64,000 nucleotides of DNA from JALZVT01 sp964519335 (lineage in GTDB: Bacteria > Pseudomonadota > Gammaproteobacteria > Pseudomonadales > Azotimanducaceae), in assembly GCA_964519335.1 (NCBI GenBank), contig CAZFIA010000006.1, forward strand, positions 9,541 through 73,540, in the 5' to 3' direction. Numbering within the stretch: the stretch's first letter is position 1; the number at the start of each line of letters is the position of its first letter. The translations under genes were made by a program, and so were the position numbers. Shown here piece by piece: positions 49,638 through 59,678 of the stretch. Below the pieces are notes generated by a model. It saw only the letters and a list, made by a program, of their open reading frames with translations, was not told where the DNA came from and ran no database searches.

Positions 49638-50942
49638 TTAGTCGAACTGCTTTTCGCCGCTCGCGAACAGCAGGTACACCACCATGCCAAACAGCGTGAC
49701 GCCTGCGGTCACGCCCCAAACCATATCCCAGGAGCCGGTGGTTTCGAGAATAAAGCCGGTGATGGCCACGCCAAAGATGCCCGGCAGAGTGCCGGCGGTG
49801 TTGGTGATGCCCATAAGTGTGCCCGCGTGCTTCGGTCCAATATCGAGATGATTGATGCTGTGGCCGCCGATACCAAAAGCGCCCAATACCTTGCCAAGGC
49901 ACATAAGGCCAATGGCCGCCCACAAACTTTCCACGAGTGTGATGCCAATCAGGCACGCAGATAGCCCGCCAAAGGCAATGGTTTGCATGGTTTTTCGTAC
50001 GCGAGTGACATCGTAGCCGCGGCGCAGAATGCGATCGGTCAGGTTGCCGATGATGTTGAGTGAGAGCAAAGACGCGATATGCGGCAACATGGCGATGTAA
50101 CCGACAGATTTAAAGTCGACACCCAAACCTTCGTTAACGTAAATAGGCAGCCAGGAAAGTACGACATACAGCGTCCAGTTGTTGGCGAAGTGGGCGACGG
50201 TAATTGCCCACAGTGGGCGGTTGGTGAGAAGTGTTTTCCATGGCGGCAGTTTGCTTACCGTTCCCGATGCTGCTGCATTGGCTTCGATGTAGGCGAGTTC
50301 TTCTGCAGAAACTCTTGGATGTTCCTGAGGTGTACCGCGCGCGATGTAACGCCAGGCAACGTACCAGAGGACACCGACAGCGCCGAAGAGATAGAAGGCC
50401 CACTCCCAGCCTAAGGCGGAGACTATGATAGGTGTTGCGATTAGTGCGAATACGGTGCCAACCGGAATGCCGCTCGCATTTAGCGCGATGGCTTTCGAGC
50501 GATCCTGCGCCGGTACCCAGCGCGTCACCAGGTTGTAGACCGAAGGAAAGGTTACTGCCTCGCCCATACCCATGCCGATGCGCGCCATGATCAGCACCGA
50601 CAACCCAATAGCAGCAGCCCCCGGAGTAACCAGAGTGAACAGCGACCACAAAAGTACGCCGGAACCCAGAATCAGTGCACCGCCGAACTTGTCGGCTAGT
50701 CGGCCGCCGAGAATCATCACCAGAATGTAGCCGATGTAAAACGACGACAGCACGTAGCCCTGGGTAATCTTGTCCCAGCCGTATTCGGCCGACATGGGAA
50801 TGATGGCCACCGAGATATTTACCCGGTCGATATAACATATGAATGTGGCCAGAAAACACATCACCACCACCGAGTAGCGGTGCTGCCAGCCAGCGGGTGG
50901 GGCGGTTGCTGAGACTTCAGTCTTCAAGTGGGCCTGTGCCAT
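49638..50942 (-). CDS. MFS transporter, anion:cation symporter type
   Basis: 434 residues from ATG 50942 (MAQAHLKTEVS); the longer frame to 50999 adds an implausible leader. 12 hydrophobic helices, ACS-type marks FICYIDRVNISVAI, GGRLADKFGG and MARIGMGMGEAVTFPSVYNL. Such carriers move organic anions such as glucarate, tartrate or aromatic acids with H+. Converges with the MDR gene. Divergent from the nitronate monooxygenase gene. Confidence 0.85.
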   Translation of the reverse strand: MAQAHLKTEVSATAPPAGWQHRYSVVVMCFLATFICYIDRVNISVAIIPMSAEYGWDKITQGYVLSSFYIGYILVMILGGRLADKFGGALILGSGVLLWSLFTLVTPGAAAIGLSVLIMARIGMGMGEAVTFPSVYNLVTRWVPAQDRSKAIALNASGIPVGTVFALIATPIIVSALGWEWAFYLFGAVGVLWYVAWRYIARGTPQEHPRVSAEELAYIEANAAASGTVSKLPPWKTLLTNRPLWAITVAHFANNWTLYVVLSWLPIYVNEGLGVDFKSVGYIAMLPHIASLLSLNIIGNLTDRILRRGYDVTRVRKTMQTIAFGGLSACLIGITLVESLWAAIGLMCLGKVLGAFGIGGHSINHLDIGPKHAGTLMGITNTAGTLPGIFGVAITGFILETTGSWDMVWGVTAGVTLFGMVVYLLFASGEKQFD

Positions 50943-51057
50943 CTCCGCTCCATGTGTCGGTGCCCTCCGAATATAGGCTATCTGCGGGATGCACGGCAAC
51001 GGGCATCAGGGGTAGATGGGGGGTAGACTGAGTCGTAAAGCCAATGCGGAGAAGACT

Positions 51058-52188
51058 ATGAAATCACCAGTTTGCGACCTTTTGGGGATCGAATTCCCGT
51101 TGGTAGCCTTTACCCACTGTCGCGATGTTGTTGTCGAGGTTTCGAAGGCCGGCGGCTTTGGGGTGTTAGGCGCCGCGGGTTACAACGCAGAAACACTCGA
51201 GACCGAGCTCAAGTGGATCGATGAACATATCGACGGCATGCCCTATGGGGTCGATCTGATCGCTCCTACGTCGATGGCGATCACGGATGACAACGCGACC
51301 TCGGATGACTATCTCTCCAAGGTGCCCGATGAGCATCGCGACTACGCAAGTACCATTCTTGCCCAACACGATATTGATACCGCAGCAGTTTATAAAGATA
51401 AACGAGCGAGCGGTGGTGGCTTTCTCACCGCAGGCAAGGCGGCCAACATTATTGATGTCGCTTTCTCACACCCCATCAAGCTCATCGCCAACGCGCTTGG
51501 TGTGCCGCCGCGTTACATGCTTGATATGTGTAAACAGCACAATGTGGTATCTGCCGCTTTGGTTGGTGCCAAGGAACACGCCGTAAAGCAGGTGGAAGCG
51601 GGTGTCGACATGTTGGTTGTCGCGGGCACCGAGGCCGGTGGTCATTGTGGCGAAGTCTCTACCATGGTGCTGGTTCCGGAAGTTTGTATGGCGGTTGAAG
51701 ACTCGGGCGTGCCAGTTCTTGCTGCCGGCGGCATAGTCACAGGCCGGCAAATGGCTGGCGTGATGGCAATGGGTGCACATGGCGCCTGGACCGGATCTAT
51801 GTGGCTAACTACAACAGAAGCCGAAACCTCCCCCGTGATCAAAGAGAAATTTCTGCAGGCAAGTTCCAGGCAGACCGTGCGCTCGAAAGCGCGCACCGGC
51901 AAATACTCGCGGCAGTTGGTGTCGCCCTGGACCGAAGCCTGGGAGTCAGAAGAAGCGCCCGAACCACTACCTATGCCATTGCAATCACTGGTGAGCGAAG
52001 CACCGCTGGCTAAAGTAACCAAGCTGGCCGAAAGCGGCCACAAGGGCGCACGCCAACTCGCGACTTATTTTGTGGGGCAAGGCGTGGGACTGATGAACGA
52101 ATCACTTGATTCGCGAACCGTGGTGCGAGAATTTATGGAAGACTATCTGCAGGCCACCGAGCGACTGCAAGGCGCTCTTGGGCAATAA
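51058..52188 (+). CDS. Nitronate monooxygenase family flavoprotein
   Basis: 376 residues from ATG 51058 (MKSPVCDLLGIEFPLV) after GGAGAAG. TIM-barrel FMN enzyme: GGFGVLGAAGY, VVAGTEAGGHCGEVSTMVLV (FMN-binding), VLAAGGIVTGRQMAGVMAMGA. The His of GGHCG is the catalytic base expected in nitronate monooxygenases. It would denitrify nitronates or act on a related substrate. Followed 36 bases later by the LLM gene on the same strand. Confidence 0.85.
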   Translation: MKSPVCDLLGIEFPLVAFTHCRDVVVEVSKAGGFGVLGAAGYNAETLETELKWIDEHIDGMPYGVDLIAPTSMAITDDNATSDDYLSKVPDEHRDYASTILAQHDIDTAAVYKDKRASGGGFLTAGKAANIIDVAFSHPIKLIANALGVPPRYMLDMCKQHNVVSAALVGAKEHAVKQVEAGVDMLVVAGTEAGGHCGEVSTMVLVPEVCMAVEDSGVPVLAAGGIVTGRQMAGVMAMGAHGAWTGSMWLTTTEAETSPVIKEKFLQASSRQTVRSKARTGKYSRQLVSPWTEAWESEEAPEPLPMPLQSLVSEAPLAKVTKLAESGHKGARQLATYFVGQGVGLMNESLDSRTVVREFMEDYLQATERLQGALGQ

Positions 52189-52224
52189 CACACACCAACT
52201 ATCGATTAAGCCGGAGGCGTGACT

Positions 52225-53217
52225 GTGGTCCCACTTAGTGTTCTTGATCTATCCCCCATATGCGAGGGCGCGCACGCGCGCGATGCGCTAAAAAACTCAC
52301 TGAGCCTCGCCCAGCACGCGGAAAGCCTCGGGTATCGGCGCTACTGGGTGGCTGAGCATCACAACATGCGTGGTATCGCGAGTGCGGCAACCTCCGTTGT
52401 GATTGGTCACATTGCGGGTGGTACCCAGCGTATTCGCGTTGGCGCCGGCGGCATCATGCTGCCTAATCATGCACCGCTGGTTATCGCTGAGCAGTTTGGA
52501 ACCCTTGATGCGCTCTATCCGGGGCGCATTGATCTGGGTTTGGGTCGTGCACCCGGTACTGATCAACTCACCTCTCAGGCACTCAGGCGCACGCTTGCTG
52601 GTAGCGTCGATAGCTTTCCACAAGACGTTCTGGAGCTGCAGGCCTATCTTGGAGAGCCGCAAAATGGACAGCGCGTGTTGGCTACGCCTGGTACAAACTC
52701 TAATGTGCCGCTATGGGTTCTTGGTTCAAGTTTGTACGGCGCATCACTTGCGGCGGCACTCGGTCTGCCTTACGCGTTTGCCTCGCACTTTGCACCGCAG
52801 ATGATGGATGAGGCCATAGCCTTGTATCGCGAACGGTTTAAGCCTTCGGAACAGCTTGATGCGCCCTATGTGATGTTGGGATTTAACATTGTTGCTGCAG
52901 ACAGCGATGACGAAGCTGCGTTCCTGCGTAGCTCTGCAGAGCAGGCGATGCTGAATCTGCGGCGCGGAATGCCGGGGCCGCTGCCGCCACCGATCAAGAA
53001 CTTTCGCGGCACTCTGGGAGCGATGGAGTTGCGTATGCTCGACGATGTGGCGCGCTGCGCGGCCGTGGGTACCCAGGATAAAGTTCATGAGGAACTCGAT
53101 AGGTTTGTTGCGCGCACCGGGGCAGACGAAATCATGGTGGTTGCCCAGATCTTTGATCACGACGCCAGGCTTAAGAGCTACGAACTGGCGGCAGGCGCGA
53201 TGGCTGCAGCGGCCTAG
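52225..53217 (+). CDS. LLM class flavin-dependent oxidoreductase (MsnO8-like)
   Basis: 330 residues. GTG 52225 is seven bases after GGAGG and is preferred to the GTG at 52219, which would be only one base away. Luciferase-like monooxygenase group: SLGYRRYWVAEHHNM, RIRVGAGGIMLPNHAPLVIAEQFGTLD (quoted in part: RIRVGAGGIMLPNHAP), PGRIDLGLGRAPGTD, and late DEIMVVAQIFDH. Uses reduced flavin and oxygen; substrate unknown. Follows the nitronate monooxygenase gene, probably in one transcript. Confidence 0.85.
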   Translation: MVPLSVLDLSPICEGAHARDALKNSLSLAQHAESLGYRRYWVAEHHNMRGIASAATSVVIGHIAGGTQRIRVGAGGIMLPNHAPLVIAEQFGTLDALYPGRIDLGLGRAPGTDQLTSQALRRTLAGSVDSFPQDVLELQAYLGEPQNGQRVLATPGTNSNVPLWVLGSSLYGASLAAALGLPYAFASHFAPQMMDEAIALYRERFKPSEQLDAPYVMLGFNIVAADSDDEAAFLRSSAEQAMLNLRRGMPGPLPPPIKNFRGTLGAMELRMLDDVARCAAVGTQDKVHEELDRFVARTGADEIMVVAQIFDHDARLKSYELAAGAMAAAA

Positions 53218-53262
53218 TTGGATGGTTTAGCATCGAGCGGCGATCAGGCGAGAGAACACACA

Positions 53263-53775
53263 GTGCTTAAGAAAATTCTAATCGGCGTTTTTGCTCTAGT
53301 ACTACTGAGCTGGCTCTATCTTGCTCTCATTGGGGTTGAGCCCAAAGACAGGCGACCAGGTACCTTGCTTGCCGGTGAGGATGCAGCCGTTCCTGCGGAC
53401 TGGTCGTTTGTGAACCAGACGGATAGTGCGGGTGAAGTGCACCTTGAAACCTACCCCTGGTATGGCGTTCCGTTTTCTGTAACGACGGTAATCGCAGAAG
53501 ACAACGGCACATTGTTTGTTCCATCTATCTATTCTGAAGTACTTAAGTTTCCCGGCGATAAATTCTGGAACAAGGTAGTGGCTTCTGACCCTCGAATTCG
53601 ACTGCGTGTGGCCGGCAAGCTCTACTCGCTTTCGATATACCCTGTCACGGACAGCGCGAGATTTGATCAAGGCTTACAGGCGCTTGCCAATAAGTACCCG
53701 TTTTGGGCCAAGAAACTGGATGAGCAACCCGACGAGCGAAAGTACGTGTTGCTGCAGTTAAAACCCCGGGCTTAG
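53263..53775 (+). CDS. Membrane-anchored protein with possible split-barrel domain
   Basis: 170 residues from GTG 53263 (VLKKILIGVFALVLLSWLYLA, one membrane helix, quoted in part: LIGVFALVLLSWLYLAL). The rest is a beta-rich domain (PADWSFVNQTDSAG, VHLETYPWYGVPFSVT, RLRVAGKLYSLSIYPVTD). It could be a PPOX/nitroreductase-type split barrel, but no diagnostic residue is visible. Function unknown. Ten bases before an SDR gene. Confidence 0.5.
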   Translation: MLKKILIGVFALVLLSWLYLALIGVEPKDRRPGTLLAGEDAAVPADWSFVNQTDSAGEVHLETYPWYGVPFSVTTVIAEDNGTLFVPSIYSEVLKFPGDKFWNKVVASDPRIRLRVAGKLYSLSIYPVTDSARFDQGLQALANKYPFWAKKLDEQPDERKYVLLQLKPRA

Positions 53776-53785
53776 GTTCTAGCCT

Positions 53786-54571
53786 ATGACCAAGTCGCGC
53801 TACCGAGCGCTGATTACCGGTGCTTCTGCGGGTCTCGGCGAAGAATTTGCTCGTCAGCTCGCCCGGGACGGCTATTCACTGGTGTTAGTGGCGCGGCGAC
53901 GGGAACGACTCGATGCGCTCGCGCAAGAGTTGCACACTGAATACGCCACTGAGGTTACTTCACTCGTTGCAGACCTGGCGGATCCGAATGCACCTGCTGA
54001 GCTGTCGGCGCAACTCACAGGTCTCTCTCTGGATGTTGATTTGCTGATTAATAATGCCGGCGCCGCAGGACCTGGGTTGCTGGAAGATCGAGACTGGGCG
54101 GCACATCGTGCGTATCAAGAACTCATGGTGATGTCTTGTGCAGCACTGAACCACTTGCTACTCCCTGGAATGGTTGAGCGTAAGTACGGGCGGGTGCTGA
54201 ATGTGGCATCAATGGCGGGTCGCTTGATGCGTGCCAATGACACAACCTATGGGCCAGCCAAAGCCTGGATGATTGCGCATTCTGAAGCGCTTGCCAGCAC
54301 ACTGCGAGGTACAGGCGTGCAGGTTATGGCGCTATGCCCCGGTTTTGTGCGTACAGAGTTTCACGCTGATCCTCAGATGCACGCCTTGCGCGACGCTATA
54401 CCCAACTGGTTGTGGTATTCAAAACAAACCGTGGTCAGCGAAGGCCTGGCCGCGCTCGAACGTGGTCGCGTGGTTTATCTCAGCGGCCGACTGTATCGCT
54501 GGGTTGATCCATTGACACAGTCGGTGCTGACGCGCTGGCTCTTGCGGCGCTTGACGCCTGCCAGATCCTAA
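53786..54571 (+). CDS. SDR family NAD(P)-dependent oxidoreductase
   Basis: 261 residues, DltE/YqjQ-like. ITGASAGLGEEFARQLA, VLVARRRERLDAL (Arg-rich after beta-2 suggests NADP), LLINNAGAAGP, catalytic Ser in VASMAGR, YGPAKAWM, CPGFVRTEFH. C-terminal extension RWVDPLTQSVLTRWLLRR may contact membranes. Last gene of the plus-strand run 51058-54571 and the only SDR in it. Confidence 0.85.
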   Translation: MTKSRYRALITGASAGLGEEFARQLARDGYSLVLVARRRERLDALAQELHTEYATEVTSLVADLADPNAPAELSAQLTGLSLDVDLLINNAGAAGPGLLEDRDWAAHRAYQELMVMSCAALNHLLLPGMVERKYGRVLNVASMAGRLMRANDTTYGPAKAWMIAHSEALASTLRGTGVQVMALCPGFVRTEFHADPQMHALRDAIPNWLWYSKQTVVSEGLAALERGRVVYLSGRLYRWVDPLTQSVLTRWLLRRLTPARS

Positions 54572-54602
54572 TGCGATAGGCGCAATGTGTTAGACGAGCC
54601 GC

Positions 54603-56690
54603 TTAGGGGCCGTTAATTGCAACGCTCGTGCGGCCGCGAACAACGCCGTTGTCGTCTGTGAAAATCAACATCACTCGATTGCGGCCGGGATCGAACGCGA
54701 TCGGACTTTCGGATCGAACAAAGATACCGAAACTCGATGTTTCATTCTCACCCAAGAATACCCGGGAGCTTTCGCTTGGCGACTGCAAGCAGGCGCCGGT
54801 CTCAAACACAGTAGGGCACAACAGAGCTTCATCTACAGGATCGCCAATTACAACCAGGCTCGCTGTCACGTTGCCGGGTGTACCCAGGTTGACGTTAGCA
54901 GCAGAGAACACACCAAAATTCTCAGTATTGGGAATATCAACTATGCCGTTATTGTGGATCGTTGCTGATAGCGCAACTATGTCAAGTACTGGTTCCGTAG
55001 ATGCGGAGAAGAGCAGCGTATTTACTGTGATGAGTGCCGGGGCAGGGAAACCGGTGTTGCATACAAAGCCAAACTGCACTTCCTGGGGTTCGATTGGAGA
55101 GAATGCAGTTAGACTGATTGCAAAGCTCATCGGAACACCGGGACGAAGATACACAGGCTGATCTTTCCAACCTATGAGTTCATTGGTTTGCGGGTCTGTG
55201 CGCTGAAACGAAAGCTTGGCGTCGATTACACTTGACAATTCTATTTGGCACTCGTTACCGATTTCGGTGGTCACCATGCTTGCAAAAATGGTGATCGGCT
55301 CGTTGACCTGGGCCGAACGGCTGCTGGGCAAAACCGATGCATGAACTACGGGTTGCGGTACGGCCATACCGAGATTGCGAATGAACACATCAGAGTGGCC
55401 TGTCGCATCTTCCGTGCTCAACGTAGAAGCGTAAGACCAGAACACCACCGTGTTGCCATCGGCGGACAGGCCAGGGTTAAACGCAGCGCTGTCTGCTTCG
55501 GTACCGTCTTCTGCAACGTTTACTCGGGTAACGCTGCCATCATTGCGATTGAGTAGAAAGATATCGTCAGCGCCGTTTGAGTCGGCGGGGACCAATATAT
55601 CCGCGCTAGAACGAAATAGTACGAGGGTCCCGTCTTCATTCAGGCTTACATCGAACGAGGCTCCGTTCGGAGATTCACCATGAGGGAGGCGGCTGATCAA
55701 CTCAACCGTGTCAGTTACCGCAGTCCACAGGAATGCATCGGGAGAGCTGTTAAAGTCGAGGTTAACAAGGCTTGTAGCTTCTGAATCGAATCCAACCAGG
55801 GCGCCGTTACCACTAATTGCAGGGCGGGATGAGTCCGCATTGCCGTTGTTGGAAACAAGCTGGGAGACCAAAGTGTTTCTGTTGATGTAGAAGATGTTTG
55901 CGACCCCTGCGATCCCAGGAGCCCCAGGAACAATGTCGGTAGCGCGTGAGACAAATGCCACAAAGCCGCCGTCGGCGCTGATAACCGGATCCATGGATTC
56001 GTGGTTTGGAAACGCGCCACTCGGAGTTCGACTGAGGAGTTGCGTGGTATTTTGGAATAGATCGCGGACATAAACTCCGCTACTGCCGTTCAGAGCTTCG
56101 GCAACCAATGCAGAGGCTGAGTCGAAAGCCACAAACCGACCGTCAGCGCTCAGGGAAGGATTGGCTGCGGCGAAACTAGATTGAGTGCCGGGATCGTCTT
56201 GATTAGCGATATCGAAAGTGTTGGTAACGCGATTGAAAATCACGACGTCTTGTACGCTGCCGTTTTTGTCGTCGAACAAGTTAGTAGCGGCGCTTTCGAA
56301 CGCAATGGTGGTGCCATCGGCACTGATGACCGCGCCCTGGGAGGGGCCGTTGCCGGAAGTACCATCCACTGCACGACTCACCATCGTTACCAGGTTGGTT
56401 TGTCGATCAAACAGGAAGACATCTTCCAGACCGTTTTTGTCTTCAGCCACTAGATCATTAGCGATTGAGCTGAATACTACAAATCGACCGTCGCCGCTGG
56501 TTGAGGCGCCCGTTGCTGTTGCGCTATCACCGGTGCCGCCTTCTACGGCAAAGGGCACAACGCTTGTATGATCGTTGATGTTTGGTGCGTATGCGTGCAC
56601 ATTGAATGCGGCAGTGCAAAGTATGGCTCCACAAGCAAGTGGAATGACTTGGCCACGCTGGCCAAATACAGTGCAAAATTTGTTAAGCAC
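54603..56690 (-). CDS. Secreted PD40-type beta-propeller protein
   Basis: 695 residues from GTG 56690, eight bases after AGGAG (56699-56703); the longer frame to 56720 overlaps that ribosome site. Signal peptide (ACGAILCTAAFNVHA). The body has repeated units of the form LSADGRFVAFDSxA, VISADGGFVAFVSRA, NEDGTLVLFRSSAD (PD40/TolB-like blades). The C-terminal 200 residues are a non-repeated beta-rich domain. Probably a periplasmic or surface scaffold; no enzymatic motif. Confidence 0.75.
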   Translation of the reverse strand: MLNKFCTVFGQRGQVIPLACGAILCTAAFNVHAYAPNINDHTSVVPFAVEGGTGDSATATGASTSGDGRFVVFSSIANDLVAEDKNGLEDVFLFDRQTNLVTMVSRAVDGTSGNGPSQGAVISADGTTIAFESAATNLFDDKNGSVQDVVIFNRVTNTFDIANQDDPGTQSSFAAANPSLSADGRFVAFDSASALVAEALNGSSGVYVRDLFQNTTQLLSRTPSGAFPNHESMDPVISADGGFVAFVSRATDIVPGAPGIAGVANIFYINRNTLVSQLVSNNGNADSSRPAISGNGALVGFDSEATSLVNLDFNSSPDAFLWTAVTDTVELISRLPHGESPNGASFDVSLNEDGTLVLFRSSADILVPADSNGADDIFLLNRNDGSVTRVNVAEDGTEADSAAFNPGLSADGNTVVFWSYASTLSTEDATGHSDVFIRNLGMAVPQPVVHASVLPSSRSAQVNEPITIFASMVTTEIGNECQIELSSVIDAKLSFQRTDPQTNELIGWKDQPVYLRPGVPMSFAISLTAFSPIEPQEVQFGFVCNTGFPAPALITVNTLLFSASTEPVLDIVALSATIHNNGIVDIPNTENFGVFSAANVNLGTPGNVTASLVVIGDPVDEALLCPTVFETGACLQSPSESSRVFLGENETSSFGIFVRSESPIAFDPGRNRVMLIFTDDNGVVRGRTSVAINGP

Positions 56691-57064
56691 TTGGCTTTCT
56701 CCTAAATACGCAAGCTTCACTTGGTGCAGCTCTGGCGCAACTTCTAAGGGTTCAGACTAAGGGGACTGATGCGATATCTGCAGCGACCGTCTGATGCGTC
56801 CAAATGCGCATGAGAGGGATGTGCTACAGCAGCGGATATAGTGCCACTGAGGGATGACGACACACAGAAGCAACTGTGCAGGGGATCGTAATAGGACTGT
56901 TCGCCAGGGGGCTTAATTGCTCGTAAACGCTTACAATATTGTCCGGCATTCTGACTATAAACGGCCTTACGAGCCAGAATGTTTGACGTTTTTAGTTGTT
57001 TGACAGTGACATCTGATAAACCGTCAAAACATCGACACAACCTAGATCGAGTAATTCTCCTTTC
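56691..57064. promoter_or_regulatory. Divergent spacer with GTTTGAC half-sites
   Basis: 374 bases without a convincing gene between the propeller protein and YgiQ. GTTTGAC occurs at 56981-56987 and 56998-57004 (17 bases apart) and CGTCAAA, the reverse of TTTGACG, at 57022-57028. These could be regulator half-sites near the ygiQ start; I see no well-spaced sigma-70 promoter. Confidence 0.35.
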
Positions 57065-59278
57065 GTGAAACATTCTCCTGTCATCGCTGCCCCTGTTTAT
57101 TCGATTCCCAAGTATTGGGCGGAGTGCTACGGCACGGCTGAGTACCTGCCTGTGAGTCGTGCCGAGATGGACGCGCTAGGCTGGGACAGCTGCGACATCA
57201 TTGTAGTTACCGGCGATGCCTATGTAGATGCCCCCAGTTTTGGTATGGCGGTTATGGGGCGGTTTCTTGAGGCGCAGGGCTTTCGCGTGGGTATCATCGC
57301 GCAACCTGACTGGCGAGATCCCGAAGCGATCAAAGTGCTCGGCGAACCAAACCTGTTCTTTGGCGTCACCGCCGGCAATATGGATTCGATGATCAACCGC
57401 TACACGGCAGATCGTCTGGTTCGAAATGATGATGCCTACACGCCTAACGATGAACCGGCAAAGCGACCGGATCGCGCAGTTATCGTTTATAGCCAACTAG
57501 TGCGAGCAGCTTACAAAGAGACGCCTATTGTTCTGGGAGGCATTGAAGCTAGTTTGCGACGCATTGCACAGTATGACTATTGGAGTGATAGCGTACGCCG
57601 ATCCGTACTTGTCGATTCAGGAGCGGACATTCTCTTGTATGGCAACGCCGAGCGGGCTATTGCTGAAGTCGCGCAGAGGCTTTCAACCTCCGAAACGGTA
57701 GCAACGCTCACCAATGTTCGGGGTACGACGGTCCTTCGTAAAACGATACCTGCTGGCTTTGCCGAAATTGATTCCACCCGTATCGATTGGCCAAGCAAGA
57801 TTGATGAGCTACCTAATCCTTATGAGTATGAGCCCGCTTCTGCTTCAGGGGTTGGGTCAGAGGATGGGTCCGTTGACGAGTTTGATCCCAATGCAGCACA
57901 GCCAATCCGCATCGTGCCTATGCCGCTTAAGGCCAAAGAGAATGCGCGTGAACCGCTCAAGCTCGGCACCACCTATGTACGGCTGCCTTCCTTCGAAAAA
58001 GTAAGGAATGATCCAGTGCTCTATGCCCATGCGTCGCGCGTGTTGCATCAAGAGTCTAATCCGCATAACGCACATACCCTGGTGCAAAAACACGGCGATG
58101 TTGAGGTTTGGGTGAATCCGCCGCCTATTCCGCTGACGACGGAAGAGATGGACTATGTGTTTGGGTTGCCGTATCAACGGCGGCCGCACCCGAGCTATGG
58201 TGACGCAAAAATCCCCGCCTACGAAATGATCAAGACCAGTGTCAACATTATGCGTGGTTGTTTTGGCGGCTGTACTTTTTGTTCGATTACCGAGCACGAG
58301 GGTCGGGTCATACAGAGCCGGTCACAGGAGTCAATAATTAGCGAAATAGAAGATATTCGCGACAAAGTCCCTGGCTTCACTGGCACCATATCAGACCTTG
58401 GCGGACCTACCGCCAACATGTACAAGTTGCAGTGCATCTCGGATGAGGTGCAGGCTAACTGTCGGCGACTGTCCTGTGTGTACCCCACCATTTGCAAGAA
58501 TCTCGATACAGATCATGCCCCAACAACGGCGTTGTATCGTGCCGCGCGGAAGGTTGACGGTGTAAAGCGGGTGCTAATTGCGTCGGGGCTGCGCTATGAC
58601 CTGGCAGTGAAAGACGAAGAATATGTTGAAGAGCTGGTCACTCATCACGTTGGTGGCTACCTGAAGATTGCGCCAGAGCACAGCGAGAAACAGACGCTGA
58701 ACCTCATGATGAAACCGGGCATGGGCAGCTACTACGCGTTCAAGAAGCTGTTCGAGAAATTCTCGAAGGCGGCGGGCAAGAAGCAATACCTAATTCCGTA
58801 CTTTATTGCCGCGCATCCGGGTTCCAGCGATGACGAGATGCTTAAGCTTGCACTGTGGTTAAAGGAAAACCGCTTCCGGGTGGATCAGGTGCAAACCTTT
58901 TACCCATCCCCCATGGCGCTGGCTACGGCGATGTATCATTCTGGGCGCAATCCGCTAAAGCCGCTTAAGTACAAACGTGGGCAATCGGTTTTTGCAGCAA
59001 AGACCTTACCCGAGAGGCGACTACAAAAAGCCTTCTTGCGATACCACGATGAATCGAACTGGGGTTTTCTGCGGGAGTCGCTGAAAAAGATGAATCGCCA
59101 TGATCTCATTGGCGAAGGCCCGGGCAAATTAGTGCCCGATGCCCGGCGCAAGAAACGCGGGACAGACCAACCGCCGCGCAAGCGCTCGACTAAAGCCTCT
59201 GGGAAATCCTCTGCAAGAAATGCAAAGCGAGGCTTGAAGCCAGCCAGAGGCGGTCAATGGAGCGGTCGTCGCTCCTAA
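57065..59278 (+). CDS. ygiQ: YgiQ family radical SAM protein
   Basis: 737 residues, GTG start. Seen in order: YWAECYGTAEYLPVSRAEMDALGWDSCDIIVVTGDAYVDAPSFG (quoted in part: WAECYGTAEYLPVSR), IVLGGIEASLRRIAQYDYW, cluster motif MRGCFGGCTFCSITEHEGR, and PEHSEKQTLNLMMKPG. The C-terminal 60 residues are very basic and low-complexity (KKRGTDQPPRKRSTKA). Radical SAM enzyme with a 4Fe-4S cluster; YgiQ substrate is not established. Start is unusual in that I find no clear ribosome site just upstream. Confidence 0.9.
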   Translation: MKHSPVIAAPVYSIPKYWAECYGTAEYLPVSRAEMDALGWDSCDIIVVTGDAYVDAPSFGMAVMGRFLEAQGFRVGIIAQPDWRDPEAIKVLGEPNLFFGVTAGNMDSMINRYTADRLVRNDDAYTPNDEPAKRPDRAVIVYSQLVRAAYKETPIVLGGIEASLRRIAQYDYWSDSVRRSVLVDSGADILLYGNAERAIAEVAQRLSTSETVATLTNVRGTTVLRKTIPAGFAEIDSTRIDWPSKIDELPNPYEYEPASASGVGSEDGSVDEFDPNAAQPIRIVPMPLKAKENAREPLKLGTTYVRLPSFEKVRNDPVLYAHASRVLHQESNPHNAHTLVQKHGDVEVWVNPPPIPLTTEEMDYVFGLPYQRRPHPSYGDAKIPAYEMIKTSVNIMRGCFGGCTFCSITEHEGRVIQSRSQESIISEIEDIRDKVPGFTGTISDLGGPTANMYKLQCISDEVQANCRRLSCVYPTICKNLDTDHAPTTALYRAARKVDGVKRVLIASGLRYDLAVKDEEYVEELVTHHVGGYLKIAPEHSEKQTLNLMMKPGMGSYYAFKKLFEKFSKAAGKKQYLIPYFIAAHPGSSDDEMLKLALWLKENRFRVDQVQTFYPSPMALATAMYHSGRNPLKPLKYKRGQSVFAAKTLPERRLQKAFLRYHDESNWGFLRESLKKMNRHDLIGEGPGKLVPDARRKKRGTDQPPRKRSTKASGKSSARNAKRGLKPARGGQWSGRRS

Positions 59279-59302
59279 TCCCCGTTAGCCACCAGCATTC
59301 TC

Positions 59303-59599
59303 TTAACCACCCGCATTCATGGTTTGAGAAATAACGGCATAGCCCGTTGTTGCTTCGAGACGCTTGCCCACAACAGCCTGATACTCCGGTGAGTTGTACC
59401 AGCCCTTGGCGGCCTCGGTAGATTCAAATTTGATGATAACCGTTTGCGGACCTGGGGTGCCTTCCATCTTTTCGGCGGCGACGTCAAAGGCAACCAGCTC
59501 ACCCCCATGTGTCGCTAACGTAGGGCCCGCGCCTTCTTGATATTCGGCGTACAGGGCTGGGTTGTCGACGGAATACTGCGCGATAAAATAGGCGGCCAT
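59303..59599 (-). CDS. DUF1330 family protein
   Basis: 98 residues from ATG 59599 with a GAGAGAGA-rich ribosome region upstream; the longer frame is spurious. Typical DUF1330 ferredoxin-like fold: AAYFIAQYSVDNPALYAEY, THGGELVAFD, PQTVIIKFESTEAAKGWYNS and YQAVVGKRLEATTG. Function unknown for the family; a dimeric alpha/beta barrel is expected. A similar fold seems to occur in the membrane protein at 26275. Confidence 0.85.
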   Translation of the reverse strand: MAAYFIAQYSVDNPALYAEYQEGAGPTLATHGGELVAFDVAAEKMEGTPGPQTVIIKFESTEAAKGWYNSPEYQAVVGKRLEATTGYAVISQTMNAGG

Positions 59600-59678
59600 A
59601 AGTGTTCTCTCTCTCTTTATCTTTCTAGTTGTGATTTGCCTGGGGCATACTAACAACACTCTAAACTGAGGATGCATC